DNA of 50,112 nucleotides from Daejeonella rubra (GCF_900103545.1 NZ_FNHH01000029.1:1-50112); one strand, 5' to 3'; shown: positions 19,202 to 27,181, counted from the stretch's first letter. Numbers and translations are program-made. Notes: generated from the letters alone by a model not told the origin.

Positions 19202-20047
19202 ATGATGAGATACTTTTTAGTGTTTGCTTTTTTAATTAGTCCGTTCTTTTGTTCAGCACAACGACTTCATATCGCAAAACGAAATATTACATCAAAAAGC
19301 GGATTAGAATTCTCAAAAAGCATCCGGGACAGTACCATAAGCATCGATTTAAGAGAAAAGATCATTTTTAGTGAAGTTCGCTCAGGTAATATTCCGGAAT
19401 TCTACCGCAAATTGATTGAGATCAGAGATACAGTTTTAATAAATAACAAGAATAATACTATTAAATACTTTGTCCTGCCCGACTTTCTGGCCATTGGTAA
19501 TGATGATGATTATTTTTATTGCCCTATGCGCCCGCAATTAGCTCAGAAAGTAGCTGATCTATTAAAATGCAGCCTTCCCACCCGTAAAATATCGAACAGA
19601 ATCTATCAAAATGCCGCTGTAAAAATGGTACCACAGCCTATTCCTCCTTCAAAAGCAATGATCACAGTCCCAATTTTTGAAAAACATAATTCGATGGTTC
19701 AGGAACAAAGAAAAAATACGCTCAGCCAATTTCCAAATGGGAGCCTTACTGCCGGAAACAAGAAAGATGTGGTGATCTCCAATAAAACATATAACGATAA
19801 AGGACTACTTCGTGTGGTGATTTATGGCTGGCATAAGCCGGATGGTAAAGCAATTCAGCCATTATACAACGGACATTCAACAATCCATGTAGATTATAGC
19901 CATGGTATCAGGTTTGTTCAGAATAAGGTCTGGGTCAATGGCAAAAAAACAAGTATTCAGAAAATTCTCAAGTCTGAAATTTTGCATCCGCTTTTAAGCG
20001 ATGAGGGGGTAATTGCAAAGCCGTACTATCCTGTCGGGTTGTACTAG
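19202..20047 (+). CDS. Exported protein of unknown function, last gene of the LytS/LytTR operon
   Basis: From the ATG at 19202 the 281-residue protein begins with a clear signal peptide (MMRYFLVFAFLISPFFC, cleavage after SAQ). An in-frame ATG at 19172 overlaps the regulator gene and would put a charged stretch before the signal, so the later start is preferred. The mature protein has no recognised domain; a notable block near the C-terminus, NGHSTIHVDYSHGIRFV, looks like a conserved core with two His and one Asp. The position suggests that it is a target or effector of the two-component system. No function is claimed. Confidence 0.75.
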   Translation: MMRYFLVFAFLISPFFCSAQRLHIAKRNITSKSGLEFSKSIRDSTISIDLREKIIFSEVRSGNIPEFYRKLIEIRDTVLINNKNNTIKYFVLPDFLAIGNDDDYFYCPMRPQLAQKVADLLKCSLPTRKISNRIYQNAAVKMVPQPIPPSKAMITVPIFEKHNSMVQEQRKNTLSQFPNGSLTAGNKKDVVISNKTYNDKGLLRVVIYGWHKPDGKAIQPLYNGHSTIHVDYSHGIRFVQNKVWVNGKKTSIQKILKSEILHPLLSDEGVIAKPYYPVGLY

Positions 20048-20049
20048 TG

Positions 20050-20077
20050 TTGTCTGTTGTCTGTTGTCTGTTGTCTG
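20050..20077. repeat. Four tandem copies of TTGTCTG
   Basis: The 7-bp unit TTGTCTG is repeated exactly four times, starting 2 bp after the stop of the exported-protein gene. It is a simple tandem repeat of the slippage type and could vary in copy number between strains. Confidence 0.85.
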
Positions 20078-20098
20078 GCTAACGTACCTAAACTGTTA

Positions 20099-20116
20099 AC
20101 CCGATCGCTATCGGGT
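20099..20116. repeat. Small dispersed palindrome ACCCGAT-cgct-ATCGGGT
   Basis: A 7-bp perfect stem with a 4-base loop lies between two convergent genes without a T run on either side. The same CCCGAT...ATCGGG core recurs inside each unit of the tRNA-Leu tandem array at 48.0 kb, so it is probably a dispersed palindrome family rather than a dedicated terminator. Confidence 0.55.
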
Positions 20117-20127
20117 GATAACTCTAA

Positions 20128-21072
20128 TCATTTCCCAAATTTCATCTTTAACTGCTCGAGCATATCCGTATTAATAGGCTTAGCTTCTTCTTTAGGTTTT
20201 TGTGGATTTACTGATTCTGGTCTGGGAGCGGTATTTGCAGCTTGCCTTTCATTACGCAATTGCTCTTTTTTAGCATTCATGCGGTTCCATATCTTCTCCA
20301 GGCAGCGTTTAGTATAAAGCGGGAAATCACCATTAAGCATCCAGTTATAATAACTTGGTTCAGATTGAAAAACATCTTCAACAGCCCTTCCTTTATGTTT
20401 TCCAAAATTGATAACTTCCACACCATCCTCATTATACACCATTCTGGCGGCAAAATCTACCGGTTTATTGAGATTAGTGAATTTATGCAGTGCCTCTATA
20501 TTATTCTGAACAGGCTTACTGACCAGACCCTTTTTATCTTCCCAGTCTTTATTTTCATATTTCTCGATCTGCGCTTTCAGAACCTCGTAGGTGGCTTTAA
20601 TATCCGCTTCAGCGGAGTGAGCATTTTCAATATTTTTACCACAATAGAACTGATAAGCAGCCTTTAAGGTACGCTGTTCCATTTGGTGAAAAATATTCTG
20701 AACATCCACAAAATGTCTGTTATCTATATCAAAATCGATTCCGGCACGCAGAAACTCTTCCATTAATACAGGAATATCAAAGCGGTTGGAATTATAACCT
20801 GCAAGGTCACAATCATCTAAAAATCTGGCCAGCTCCTCACCTGCCTGCTTAAATGTTTGAGCATGTTTTATATCCTCATCGTAGATGCCGTGAATCAGGG
20901 ATGACTCAAGCGGAATTGGAATTCCGGGATTGATACGCATAGTTTTTACATCTTCTGTACCATCAGGCATCGCCTTAAGGATGGAGATTTCAACGATCCG
21001 GTCTGATGCAACATTTACACCGGTAGTTTCCAGATCAAAAAAAGCGAGGGGACGTTTAAGATTTAATTTCAT
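20128..21072 (-). CDS. DnaQ-like 3'-5' exonuclease with C-terminal DUF3820-type domain
   Basis: The 314-residue protein has an N-terminal DEDDh exonuclease domain: AFFDLETTGVN (Asp13, Glu15), the GYNSNRFDIPVL block with its Asp, and HSAEADIKAT with the catalytic His and last Asp. These are all four acidic residues and the base. From about residue 215 a short domain follows, with INFGKHKGRAVEDV and PSYYNWMLNGDFP, which resembles DUF3820. A coiled, charged tail completes it. It is not fused to a polymerase, so it may act in repair, RNA trimming or proofreading in trans. A 40-residue membrane protein gene lies 4 bp upstream in the same operon. Confidence 0.9.
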   Translation of the reverse strand: MKLNLKRPLAFFDLETTGVNVASDRIVEISILKAMPDGTEDVKTMRINPGIPIPLESSLIHGIYDEDIKHAQTFKQAGEELARFLDDCDLAGYNSNRFDIPVLMEEFLRAGIDFDIDNRHFVDVQNIFHQMEQRTLKAAYQFYCGKNIENAHSAEADIKATYEVLKAQIEKYENKDWEDKKGLVSKPVQNNIEALHKFTNLNKPVDFAARMVYNEDGVEVINFGKHKGRAVEDVFQSEPSYYNWMLNGDFPLYTKRCLEKIWNRMNAKKEQLRNERQAANTAPRPESVNPQKPKEEAKPINTDMLEQLKMKFGK

Positions 21073-21076
21073 GCGA

Positions 21077-21199
21077 TTAACTAAAGATTATGATACCTGC
21101 CAGAATTCCAATGACCATGATCAGATACATCAGTATTTCTGTGCTGGCAAAGCGTTTATATTTCATCCAGAATGTATAGTCGCCTTTCTCCTTGCTCAT
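21077..21199 (-). CDS. Membrane microprotein of 40 residues, upstream of the exonuclease
   Basis: A minus-strand frame from ATG at 21199 to TAA at 21077 encodes MSKEKGDYTFWMKYKRFAST followed by a single hydrophobic span (EILMYLIMVIGILAGIIIFS). A charged, aromatic N-terminus plus one C-terminal span is the usual build of a small inner-membrane protein. Support for translation: the stop is 4 bp before the exonuclease start, a purine-rich stretch precedes the ATG, and a candidate -7 box lies 27 bp upstream. The function is unknown. Confidence 0.65.
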   Translation of the reverse strand: MSKEKGDYTFWMKYKRFASTEILMYLIMVIGILAGIIIFS

Positions 21200-21225
21200 A
21201 AATATTCGGGGGATTAATTATTTGA

Positions 21226-21233
21226 CAAAATTA
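21226..21233 (-). promoter_or_regulatory. Candidate -7 box (TAATTTTG) for the microprotein-exonuclease operon
   Basis: Read on the minus strand, TAATTTTG fits TAnnTTTG and would start transcription about 20 bp before the microprotein ATG. The triplet 19 bases further up reads ATG instead of TTG, so the -33 part is weak. Confidence 0.4.
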
Positions 21234-21268
21234 CTGATTAAAAAACAGAAAACATGAATCTATTGAGC

Positions 21269-21811
21269 CTACGGTTTAACACTTCCTGCTCTGCTGAAAT
21301 ATTTATAATACCAGGGATCTTTCAAATCGCTGATAATAACCCCTTTCGAGGTAGAAGCATGAACAAATTTATTATTATGAAGATAGATCCCAACATGACT
21401 AAATTTCTGTCCTTCGAAATCAAAAAAAACAAGATCACCTTCCTTCAGATCCTTTTCAAATTTGCGTTTTACATCATCTGCCATTGATCTTGCAGTACGA
21501 GGCAAGGGTTTATTATAGATTTCCTTCGCAAGTAAAATTGTAAAACCAGAGCAGTCCACTCCTCTTTTATCCATCCCACCATTTCTGTATGGAACCCCTA
21601 GCCAATTGTCAATAAAACGATAGAGCTTTTCATTATCAAGGTCTTTTTCCTTTACATTCATAATGGAGGCATACCGCTCCTTAATACTTCCTGAAGAGAT
21701 CACTTTAGCTTTGGAGGCATCAGTAATGATCTTTTTGCTTTTACAGGATGTATAAAAACAAGATAAGATCATTAATCCAAGGCAGAATAAAACACTTCTT
21801 GATCTGAGCAT
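21269..21811 (-). CDS. NlpC/P60 (C40) peptidoglycan endopeptidase, lipoprotein
   Basis: The 180-residue protein has a lipoprotein signal with Cys23 in FYTSC and a single NlpC/P60 domain. The catalytic triad is intact: Cys87 in GVDCSGF, His139 in FSHVGIYL and His151 in FVHAST. Such enzymes cut the D-gamma-Glu-diamino acid bond in peptidoglycan stems. The LGVPYRNGGMDKRG lead-in is typical of the Spr/MepS/MepH group. It probably acts at the outer membrane during wall growth. It forms a single gene between the exonuclease operon and the ABC pair, all on the minus strand. Confidence 0.93.
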   Translation of the reverse strand: MLRSRSVLFCLGLMILSCFYTSCKSKKIITDASKAKVISSGSIKERYASIMNVKEKDLDNEKLYRFIDNWLGVPYRNGGMDKRGVDCSGFTILLAKEIYNKPLPRTARSMADDVKRKFEKDLKEGDLVFFDFEGQKFSHVGIYLHNNKFVHASTSKGVIISDLKDPWYYKYFSRAGSVKP

Positions 21812-21887
21812 AAACCGAAATTGTGTTTATTAAGATTGATATCAAACAACTGTTTTTGCACAGCTGTGAATAAGTAAGTTTCTGAGC

Positions 21888-22544
21888 TTAGATCCTGGCA
21901 TATCCCAATGTTTCGATATCTTCCATAGAATTTGTTAAATGTAGCTTCCCATCATTCAATAAGTAAATACTATCTGCTATATCAGTGATATGTCTGAACA
22001 TATGATCGGAAATAATAAAGCCCTTATTTTCCTTTTCTGTGATGAGCAATTTTTTAATTCTTTCAATCTGCAAAGGACTAATATGGGTAAAAGGCTCATC
22101 AAGAAGGGCAAATTTCGATTTACATTTGATTAGTACATAAAGTTCCACCAGTCGCCTTTCTCCACCGGAAAATTCTGAGATCTTTAATTTAGATTTTGTA
22201 ATAAATTCCGAGAATTGTGTTTCAAACTCAGAAATATCCAGGCTGAAATCTTTGAAAATTCTTTCTAAGGTAAGGAATGAAGGAATAAAATTAAATTGAG
22301 GAAGGTATACTAAAAGATCTGATCTTCCTGCCAATTCAAAAACAGTTTTTCCGTCAAATCGAATGGATCTGCTTTCCGCTTTTAAAGTCCCGGAAATGAT
22401 TTTCATTAAACAAGATTTCCCCTGTCCATTCCTGCCTAAAAGGCCAATGATCTTTCCTGTTTCAGACTTCAAATAAATATCAGAAAGAATCACTCTTCCT
22501 GAAAAATTCAAACTCACACCATCAACCTCCAGTATATGCTTCAT
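21888..22544 (-). CDS. ABC transporter ATP-binding protein
   Basis: The 218-residue protein is a single nucleotide-binding domain: Walker A GRNGQGKS (37-44), Q-loop in YLPQFNF, ABC signature EFSGGERR (124-131), Walker B FALLDE (145-150) and the H-loop His181 in ISDHMF. Its start overlaps the end of the upstream 116-residue membrane protein gene by 4 bp, a sign of translational coupling. The two probably form a small exporter or lipid/ion transporter. With a second, larger permease absent, the complex may be a homodimer of half-size subunits or may recruit another permease. Confidence 0.9.
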   Translation of the reverse strand: MKHILEVDGVSLNFSGRVILSDIYLKSETGKIIGLLGRNGQGKSCLMKIISGTLKAESRSIRFDGKTVFELAGRSDLLVYLPQFNFIPSFLTLERIFKDFSLDISEFETQFSEFITKSKLKISEFSGGERRLVELYVLIKCKSKFALLDEPFTHISPLQIERIKKLLITEKENKGFIISDHMFRHITDIADSIYLLNDGKLHLTNSMEDIETLGYARI

Positions 22545-22891
22545 CTCAATTGATAGACGCCAAAAATTAAAGCCAGAAACAAAACAAAATCAAATACAAG
22601 GCTGCCAGTCCACAAAGCAATTTTTGATAAACCCAGATTCTGGTAGTAAAAATATTCTTTACTCCTGTAACTATTTATGAATGTTATGATAAAACCCATC
22701 GAAATAAGTTTAAACCAGAAAATAACAACAAAAAAGGACATGCCACTTATCCGGAAAATACCGGCAGATAGTACAGAAATGAGAATACTTGGGATATTGT
22801 AAGTATTGTAAAAAGTAAATATTAGCCGAATAGTTCTTGTCATCGATTTTAAAGATAATGAAACCAATAGCTTTAAACCTGATAAATCCAT
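22541..22891 (-). CDS. Short integral membrane protein coupled to the ABC ATPase
   Basis: The 116-residue protein has about three to four hydrophobic spans (around residues 31-46, 50-69 and 93-113) with short basic loops. No known family is recognised. It is too short for a usual ABC-2 or FtsX permease, and it is not obviously a fragment since it ends by overlapping the ATPase gene by 4 bp. It is either the whole membrane part of an unusual ABC system or a reduced permease. Confidence 0.7.
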   Translation of the reverse strand: MDLSGLKLLVSLSLKSMTRTIRLIFTFYNTYNIPSILISVLSAGIFRISGMSFFVVIFWFKLISMGFIITFINSYRSKEYFYYQNLGLSKIALWTGSLVFDFVLFLALIFGVYQLR

Positions 22892-23150
22892 CAGATCAAT
22901 AATCCTGAATAGTAAAAAAGAGATAAATATTGGCTTAATACCTCAATTTATGCCTTTTAAACCAGGTATATTGCCACTTTCAATTTTACAGATCTCATAT
23001 CATACATATTGAAAAGACAATAAACTAAAGCTGCTGTAGTTTAAAGGCCATTTTTTCTCCAGGTGAAATAATATTTCAAAATATATAATTCTTTGGCATC
23101 ATTATTTCATGTACTATAATAACCGTTTTAATGCGGTAAATAAAAAAATT

Positions 23151-23588
23151 ATGAGAAATATACTAATCATGTTTGCATTTGCCGGAATAATTTCTGCATG
23201 CAATGGAAATGCTAGTGAGACCGCCAAAATTGATCAGGACTCTATTAGAATGGTTCAGCAATTGGATAGCTTTAAGCGTGTAGCTACTGCAGATTCGATG
23301 GCAGCAATTGCTGCAGCTTCAGCAGCAACTCAAAGAAGGAATAATATCAGCAGTACCAGATCTTCAACGGGAACAAGTACTCAAACCTCTACCACTACAA
23401 CTCAGAAAAAAGGCTGGAGTTCAGCTGCAAAAGGTGCCGTGATCGGTGGTGTTGTTGGTGCTGGAACAGGAATACTGGTTGATAAAAAAGATGGCAGAGG
23501 TGCTGCGATCGGTGGTGTTGTTGGCGCTGGGGCCGGATATGTGATTGGAAGAGAACAGGATAAAAAATCAGGAAGAGTTGATCAATAA
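23151..23588 (+). CDS. Glycine-zipper (YMGG-like) lipoprotein
   Basis: From the ATG at 23151 the 145-residue protein has a lipoprotein signal with FAGIISAC (Cys at residue 17). A Ser/Thr-rich low-complexity linker leads to a glycine-zipper pair, GAVIGGVVGAGTGILVD and GAAIGGVVGAGAGYVIG, two nearly identical copies. Such zippers form membrane-associated helices in envelope proteins. An in-frame ATG at 23109 would add 14 residues before the signal and destroy its shape, so the later start is preferred. The function is unknown. A terminator follows closely. Confidence 0.8.
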   Translation: MRNILIMFAFAGIISACNGNASETAKIDQDSIRMVQQLDSFKRVATADSMAAIAAASAATQRRNNISSTRSSTGTSTQTSTTTTQKKGWSSAAKGAVIGGVVGAGTGILVDKKDGRGAAIGGVVGAGAGYVIGREQDKKSGRVDQ

Positions 23589-23610
23589 TAATTCCAATTG
23601 GAAAGAAAAT

Positions 23611-23649
23611 GTGCCCTGGAAAAACCTTATTCTGGGGCACTTTTTTTTG
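23611..23649 (+). terminator. Terminator after the glycine-zipper gene
   Basis: GTGCCC (23611-23616) pairs with GGGCAC (23635-23640), directly followed by eight or more Ts. Confidence 0.8.
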
Positions 23650-23745
23650 CATCCAGGCACCATACTCTTAAGTTAACAGTTGGTTAGTTGGTTAGTAATT
23701 AGGTGGTTAGTGACATTTGTTGTCAGTTATCTGAGAAATAGTACT

Positions 23746-23877
23746 AGTGTCATGTCACATATAGTTTGACGAAAACATCTGAATGCTAAGGAGGCTAAAA
23801 TAATGGCAGTTTAATGTGACGATACCAGGATAAAACCATTAAAACTCTAATCGTCAATTAATTCGTGAGATGACACT
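23746..23877. repeat. MITE-like element, copy A (132 bp)
   Basis: The element begins AGTGTCATGTCAC and ends GAGATGACACT; the ends match as inverted repeats and the match extends inward to TTGACGA / TCGTCAA (about 26 bp, imperfect). A shared internal block, AAGGAGGCTAAAATAA, and the GTGACGAT block are also found in copy B. It codes for nothing, which fits a miniature inverted-repeat element. Confidence 0.7.
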
Positions 23878-23944
23878 TGATGACGGGTAACTGAAATGAT
23901 TGAATAAAAAATACTGAGCCTAAGGATAGCCATATCGCTCAATA

Positions 23945-24256
23945 GCCCGGTGCTTTAGCTCCGGGTTAAGATCCGGTTTTCAGACCGGGCTTCAGCCCAA
24001 AACCTAAGCGACCGGAACAGAACAAATACTGGTGCTTCAGCGCCGAAATACCGATAACTAAACCACATCTACCATTCCCTAACCCGAATTTTTAGTATTC
24101 CAAAATTTTCAAATAGTGCAGTCTAAATACCTGCTATGTCATTTATAATATCTATCGGGCTAAAGCCCAATATATTTTTCCTCACATGTTGCAGAATATT
24201 GGGCTGAAGCCCGAAAATAAACAAACTCGTTAACTCCAGCTAAAGCTGGAGCCTAT
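23945..24256. repeat. Cluster of GC-rich palindromes with GCT(t/a)(t/c/a)AGC core
   Basis: At least five hairpins share the core: about 23945-23965 (CCGGTGCTTTAGCTCCGG), 23985-23998 (GGGCTTCAGCCC), 24030-24045 (GGTGCTTCAGCGCC), 24155-24173 with its near-perfect inverse at 24196-24214 (TCGGGCTAAAGCCCAATAT), and 24235-24252 (CTCCAGCTAAAGCTGGAG). The pattern resembles REP elements moved by Y1 (RAYT) transposases; no such gene is in the window. Confidence 0.65.
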
Positions 24257-24270
24257 TTAGCGGCCTTACT

Positions 24271-24405
24271 GGTGTCATGTCATTAATACTTTGACGAACA
24301 CATCGAAATACCAAGGAGGCTAAAATAAAATGGCGGCATACCTGTGACGATGAGAGGATGAAATTATTGAAACTTTATCCGTCAATTGATGAGTGACATA
24401 ACACT
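24271..24405. repeat. MITE-like element, copy B (135 bp)
   Basis: It has the same orientation and the same ends as copy A (GGTGTCATGTCA ... TGACATAACACT), with identity I judge at roughly three-quarters, including the block AAGGAGGCTAAAATAA. The degree of divergence says that the two copies are old. Confidence 0.7.
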
Positions 24406-24469
24406 AGTTTGAAATGAACACTTAATCGTCTTGGCTCCTGGTTCTTGGTTCCTGGCTCAATTCTTAAGT

Positions 24470-24520
24470 TGTCAGTTATCTGAGAAATAGTGCTGGTTTG
24501 AAATGAACACCTAATCGTCC
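24470..24520. repeat. Unsplit copy of the sequence interrupted by the MITE block
   Basis: Here TGTCAGTTATCTGAGAAATA runs straight on through gtgctgg into TTTGAAATGAACACCTAATC. The same left half occurs at 23721-23747 and the same right half at 24404-24430, separated by the MITE A-to-MITE B block, with ACTAG at both junctions. Confidence 0.65.
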
Positions 24521-24568
24521 TGGTTCTTGGTTCCAGGTTCTTGATTCCTGGTTCTTGTCTCTATCTTC

Positions 24569-27181
24569 TCACGATTTCAACACCCTCTGGATCTCATCCA
24601 GCTTCATCAATGCCTCTACTGGTGTTAGTGTATTTACTTCAAGGTTATTTAGCATATCCCTGATTTTAACCAATACCGGATCGTCAATAGAGAACATTTG
24701 CAGCTGATAAGCCTGTTTTTGCACTTTTTTGATACTATCTTTAATATCTTCCCCGCCAGTCCTTTCCTGCTCAAGTCGTTTCAGGATCTCATTTGCACGA
24801 CTGACCAATTTTTGAGGCATACCGGCCATCTTTGCAACATGAATACCAAAACTATGCTCACTCCCACCGGGTACCAGCTTGCGAAGGAAAATAACCTTGT
24901 TACCCAGCTCTTTTACTGAAACATTAAAATTCTTAATTCTGTTGAATGAATTTGTCAATTCATTCAACTCGTGATAATGGGTTGCAAACAGAGTTTTCGC
25001 CTGTGCAGTCGGGTGATTATGAAGATATTCAGCAATGGACCATGCAATGGAGATCCCATCATAGGTACTTGTTCCCCGACCGATCTCATCCATCAGGATC
25101 AAGCTTCTTGGCGATAAATTATTCAGAATACTGGCAGTTTCATTCATTTCAACCATGAAGGTTGACTCTCCTGTGGTCAGGTTATCAGAAGCTCCAACAC
25201 GAGTAAATATCTTATCTACAATTCCAATCTGAGCTTCCTTTGCAGGGACAAAACATCCCATTTGTGCCATCAATACGATCAGGCCGGTTTGCCTCAACAA
25301 GGCCGACTTACCCGACATGTTCGGACCGGTAATGATGATGATCTGCTGACTATCACTATCCAGAAATACATCATTAGTGATATATTCCTCGCCGGGAGGA
25401 AGATTCTTTTCAATCACAGGATGCCTGCCTCCTTTGATATCGATTATGGTACTATCATCAATAACTGGCTTAACATAATAGTTTTTGATAGCCAGATTTG
25501 AGAAATTCAACAGCACGTCAAGCTGTGCTACTAATTGAGCATTAAGCTGTATTGGTTTAATGAATTCGGAAAGTGCATAGGTCAGTTCATTGTATAAGCG
25601 GGTTTCCAAAACCTGAATCTTTTCTTCTGCACCCAGAATCTGCTCTTCATATTCTTTTAATTCCGGTGTAATATAGCGTTCGGCATTGACCAGGGTTTGT
25701 TTCCTGAGCCATTCTGACGGCACTTTATCCTTGTGAGTATGAGTTACTTCAAGATAATAACCAAAAACATTATTAAATGCTACTTTAAGTGATGGAATAC
25801 CTGTGATTTCAGCTTCCCGTTTTTGTATTTCAAGCAGATATCCTTTACCACCAAAAGCGATCTTTCTTAAGCGGTCAAGCTCCTCATCTACTCCATCGGC
25901 AATAACACTGCCTTTGATCAACATGACCGGAGGATCAGGATTTAATTCCCGTTCGATTTTATCGCGTATAAGCAGACAAGGATTCAACTGCTCTGCAATA
26001 GTTTTTAATGCATAATTATCAGAACTCTGGCAAAGTTCTTTCAGATTGAAAATGGCATATAATGCACGTTTCAACTGCATAACTTCCCTTGGATTAGCTT
26101 TCTGAAGTCCGATTTTTGAGATTAGTCTTTCCAGATCACCAATCTGTTTCAATTCATGAAGCAGCTTTTCACGCAATTCATCATTATTGACCAGAAATTC
26201 AACCACATCCAGGCGTTCCTGTATCGGTTTCAGCTCTTTAAGAGGCATAATGATCCATCGCCTTAGCAAACGGGCTCCCATTGGTGAACAGGTCTTATCC
26301 AAAACATCAACAAGACTGACCGCATTTTCATTGGCTGAGCCAATTAATTCTAAATTGCGTATTGTGAAGCGGTCAAGCCACATATAACGATCCTCTTCAA
26401 TTCTCGAAACCGAAGATATATGCTGAAGATTACGATGCTCCGTCTCATTCAGATAATGCAAAGCAACACCTGCCGCAGTGATGGCCAGGGGGAATTTCTC
26501 AATACCAAAACCTTTCAATGATTTAACTTCAAAATGTTTCAAAAGAAATTCAGAGGCATAATCACCGCTGTAAGCCCAATCATCGAGGTTATAGGTATAA
26601 AATCTATCGCCAAATGTTTCTACAAAATCACGCTGCCTGCTTTTCTGAAAAATCACTTCACTGGGTTTAAAACTTTGAAGTAACTTATCAATATAATCGG
26701 CATTGCCCTGGGCTACTAAAAATTCTCCGGTTGAAATATCTATAAATGCAATACCGAATGAATTTTTTTCGAAATAAAGTGAAGCCAGGTAATTATTGGT
26801 GTTCTGCTGGATAATATTATCGCTGTATGAAACTCCGGGAGTGATCAACTCAGTTACTCCACGCTTAACGATCGTTTTTGTTGTTTTAGGATCTTCCAGC
26901 TGGTCGCAAATGGCTACCCTTTGTCCTGCTCTGACTAATTTAGGCAGGTAGGTCTCCAAAGAATGATGTGGAAAACCAGCAAGTTCGATATGTGTTCCGG
27001 AACCATTTCCACGCTTGGTAAGAACAATTCCAAGGATACCTGATGCCTTTACAGCATCCTGTCCAAAAGTTTCATAAAAATCACCTACACGAAACAATAG
27101 CAATGCACCAGGATATTTAGCCTTGATCGTATTGTATTGCAGCATTAAAGGAGTTTCCTTCTGTTCGGTCTTCTTCGACAA
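24569..27181 (-). CDS. mutS: DNA mismatch repair protein MutS
   Basis: The 870-residue protein is a full-length MutS. The mismatch-reading motif FYE (Phe35, Glu37 in VGDFYETFG) is present near the N-terminus, so this is MutS1 and not MutS2. The connector, lever and clamp regions follow, and the ATPase domain carries GPNMSGKSALLRQ (Walker A, about residue 620), ILMDEIGRGTST (Walker B and signature) and the FATHYHEL segment. It recognises mispairs and recruits MutL; mutL is not in the window. The gene stands alone and its 3' side abuts the repeat block. Confidence 0.98.
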   Translation of the reverse strand: MSKKTEQKETPLMLQYNTIKAKYPGALLLFRVGDFYETFGQDAVKASGILGIVLTKRGNGSGTHIELAGFPHHSLETYLPKLVRAGQRVAICDQLEDPKTTKTIVKRGVTELITPGVSYSDNIIQQNTNNYLASLYFEKNSFGIAFIDISTGEFLVAQGNADYIDKLLQSFKPSEVIFQKSRQRDFVETFGDRFYTYNLDDWAYSGDYASEFLLKHFEVKSLKGFGIEKFPLAITAAGVALHYLNETEHRNLQHISSVSRIEEDRYMWLDRFTIRNLELIGSANENAVSLVDVLDKTCSPMGARLLRRWIIMPLKELKPIQERLDVVEFLVNNDELREKLLHELKQIGDLERLISKIGLQKANPREVMQLKRALYAIFNLKELCQSSDNYALKTIAEQLNPCLLIRDKIERELNPDPPVMLIKGSVIADGVDEELDRLRKIAFGGKGYLLEIQKREAEITGIPSLKVAFNNVFGYYLEVTHTHKDKVPSEWLRKQTLVNAERYITPELKEYEEQILGAEEKIQVLETRLYNELTYALSEFIKPIQLNAQLVAQLDVLLNFSNLAIKNYYVKPVIDDSTIIDIKGGRHPVIEKNLPPGEEYITNDVFLDSDSQQIIIITGPNMSGKSALLRQTGLIVLMAQMGCFVPAKEAQIGIVDKIFTRVGASDNLTTGESTFMVEMNETASILNNLSPRSLILMDEIGRGTSTYDGISIAWSIAEYLHNHPTAQAKTLFATHYHELNELTNSFNRIKNFNVSVKELGNKVIFLRKLVPGGSEHSFGIHVAKMAGMPQKLVSRANEILKRLEQERTGGEDIKDSIKKVQKQAYQLQMFSIDDPVLVKIRDMLNNLEVNTLTPVEALMKLDEIQRVLKS

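Larger units (their letters stand above)
23650..24568. other. Gene-free repeat block of about 0.9 kb
   Basis: No credible gene is seen on either strand. The block is built of a GGTTAGTT-type simple repeat (23679-23712), two copies of a 132-135-bp element with inverted ends, a cluster of GGGCT..AGCCC palindromes between them, and two or more copies of a sequence containing TCAGTTATCTGAGAAATAG and CCTGGTTCTTGGTTCC. These are described separately. Confidence 0.8.

Noticed and set aside
20050..20077. TTGTCTG repeat as a phase-variation switch of the exported protein
   Set aside because: The repeat lies after the stop codon and not in a promoter or coding frame, so switching is not supported.
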